This document shows, one piece after another, positions 5,806 through 6,828 of a stretch of 6,828 bases of DNA. This DNA is from Candidatus Krumholzibacteriia bacterium (GTDB lineage: Bacteria > Krumholzibacteriota > Krumholzibacteriia > Krumholzibacteriales > Krumholzibacteriaceae): the NCBI GenBank assembly GCA_028706585.1, contig JAQTVX010000120.1:1-6828 (forward strand), written 5' to 3'. Below the pieces are notes generated by a model, which did no database searches, was not told the DNA's origin, and saw nothing but the letters and a program-made list of their open reading frames with translations. The position numbers and the translations under genes are program-made. Numbering within the stretch: position 1 is the stretch's first letter; each line of letters begins with the position of its first letter.

Positions 5806-6828
5806 CTATTTTCTACGTCCGAGCTCGATCCCGAGCGCCTCGGCCGTCTGCACGAGCTGTCCGTCGGGATTCACGCGCTTGATCCCCTGTATCGCGGCCG
5901 TGATCGGGGCGGATTCGATCCTTCTTCCCCTGAGGCAGACCATGGAGCCGTACTTGCCTTCGGCGATGAGGTTCACCGCCTCGACGCCGAATCGCGTCGC
6001 GAGAATACGGTCGAAGGTCGTCGGCGCACCCCCGCGCTGCAGGTGCCCGAGCACGGCGACCCGTGTCTCGATAGTCGTGCACAGGGAGATCTTGTCGGCG
6101 ACCCATTTCCCGATGCCGCCGAGGCGTCCCGGGACGCCGTCTGCGCTGGGCTCCTTCTCATATATCTTCGCTCCGCCCGCCGGGTACGCTCCCTCGGCCA
6201 CGACGACGATGCTGAACCGGCTTCCCAGGTGCTTGCGTTTTTCGATGTGGTTGCAGACGCGGCCGAGGTCGAAGGGAATCTCGGGGATGAGGATCACGTC
6301 GGCGCCTCCCGCGATCCCCGCCTCGAGCGCGATCCAGCCGCAGTCGCGGCCCATGACCTCGAGGGCGAGAACTCGATGATGGCTCTCCGCGGTGGTGTGG
6401 AGCTTGTCGAGCGCGTCCGTGGCCGTATTGACGGCGCTGTTGAAGCCGAAGGTCACGTCCGTCGCCTCGAGATCGTTGTCGATCGTCTTCGGGACGCCTA
6501 CCACCTTCACGCCTCTCTCGTAGAGCGCCTGAGTTATCTTCATCGTTCCGTCGCCGCCGACCGCGATGAGGCAGTCGATTTCCATGCGGGCGAGGTTCCG
6601 CACTATGTCGTCCGTCACATCCATGAACACGGTTCCCTCGGCCGTCTTCACGGGATAATGGAGCGGGTTTCCGCGGTTCGACGTGCCGAGGATCGTTCCG
6701 CCGCGCGCCTGGAGGCCGCGAACGTCGTGCGAGTAGAGCCTTCGCGGCGCGGCTTCCGCGAGGAGGCCGTCGAATCCGTCCTGAATGCCGAACACCTCCC
6801 AGCCATGCTCGAGAGTGGCCGCGCGCAC
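5806..6828 (-). CDS. pfkA: 6-phosphofructokinase, ATP-type mixed clade, N-terminus cut
   Basis: 340 residues are visible. By comparison with E. coli PfkA, about 24 N-terminal residues including the GGDxPG nucleotide loop lie beyond the window edge, so the first codon seen (GTG) is an internal Val rather than a start. The enzyme phosphorylates fructose 6-phosphate to the 1,6-bisphosphate, the committed step of glycolysis. Conserved elements, numbered from the edge: GGDGTM (91-96), PKTIDND (113-119) with the catalytic Asp117, MGRDCGW (159-165), a VVAEGAYP segment and HLQRGGAPTTFDR. The residue matching E. coli Gly104 is Gly, which favours ATP as donor, while the residue matching Gly124 is Lys, as in pyrophosphate-dependent and mixed-clade (TIGR02483-type) enzymes. 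An insertion of about 14 residues before GGDG also fits that clade. It converges on the acyl-CoA synthetase gene. Confidence 0.95.
   Translation of the reverse strand: MRAATLEHGWEVFGIQDGFDGLLAEAAPRRLYSHDVRGLQARGGTILGTSNRGNPLHYPVKTAEGTVFMDVTDDIVRNLARMEIDCLIAVGGDGTMKITQALYERGVKVVGVPKTIDNDLEATDVTFGFNSAVNTATDALDKLHTTAESHHRVLALEVMGRDCGWIALEAGIAGGADVILIPEIPFDLGRVCNHIEKRKHLGSRFSIVVVAEGAYPAGGAKIYEKEPSADGVPGRLGGIGKWVADKISLCTTIETRVAVLGHLQRGGAPTTFDRILATRFGVEAVNLIAEGKYGSMVCLRGRRIESAPITAAIQGIKRVNPDGQLVQTAEALGIELGRRK

Noticed and set aside
6826..6828. GTG at the window edge as the phosphofructokinase start
   Set aside because: Alignment from memory with E. coli PfkA puts this Val at about residue 25; the conserved N-terminal nucleotide-binding loop must lie outside the window.
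1..6828. CRISPR arrays, tRNA or rRNA genes, insertion sequences, tandem repeats
   Set aside because: Reading both strands showed no regularly spaced repeats, no transposase motifs, no cloverleaf-like segments and no gene-free stretch longer than about 80 bases.

Overview
This window comes from a high-GC bacterial chromosome. The Gram-negative envelope is implied by a signal-peptide-bearing outer-membrane beta-barrel protein that ends in Phe. The gene mix (a mixed-clade phosphofructokinase, a BAPKO_0422/DUF3996-like barrel, a rhodanese paired with a MauE/DoxX protein, and an AftB-like GT-C enzyme) would fit a deltaproteobacterial or FCB-type lineage such as Eisenbacteria or Krumholzibacteria. 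That placement is a low-confidence guess. I see no mobile elements, CRISPR arrays, RNA genes or phage genes, and every gene looks intact apart from the two cut by the window edges.

Layout. (1) Bases 1-240, plus strand: the 3' end of a MacB/FtsX-type ABC transporter permease. (2) Bases 227-1711 and 1717-2382, minus strand: a two-gene unit, nth (endonuclease III) followed 5 bases later by a GT-C membrane glycosyltransferase whose tail overlaps the permease tail by 14 bases. (3) Bases 2383-2462: a compact divergent promoter region. (4) Bases 2463-5739, plus strand: a tight four-gene unit. It holds a membrane-anchored single-domain rhodanese, a MauE/DoxX-like four-helix membrane protein (ATGA overlap), a small outer-membrane beta-barrel (8-base overlap) and an ACSF2-like acyl-CoA synthetase (16-base gap). 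(5) Bases 5806-6828, minus strand: an ATP-type 6-phosphofructokinase missing its first residues, convergent with the acyl-CoA synthetase across a 66-base gap.

How it may work together. nth and pfkA are housekeeping genes. The interesting part is the four-gene unit, whose predicted products sit in the periplasm or inner membrane (sulfur-transfer domain), the inner membrane (a paired-Cys protein of a thiol/quinone-linked family), the outer membrane (barrel) and the cytoplasm (acyl activation). The first two genes are translationally coupled and look like a sulfur or thiol relay; their link to the last two may be functional or only positional. Both divergent transcripts appear to start within a few bases of their first ATG and lack a Shine-Dalgarno site, whereas all downstream genes have one. 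This suggests leaderless translation of the lead genes.
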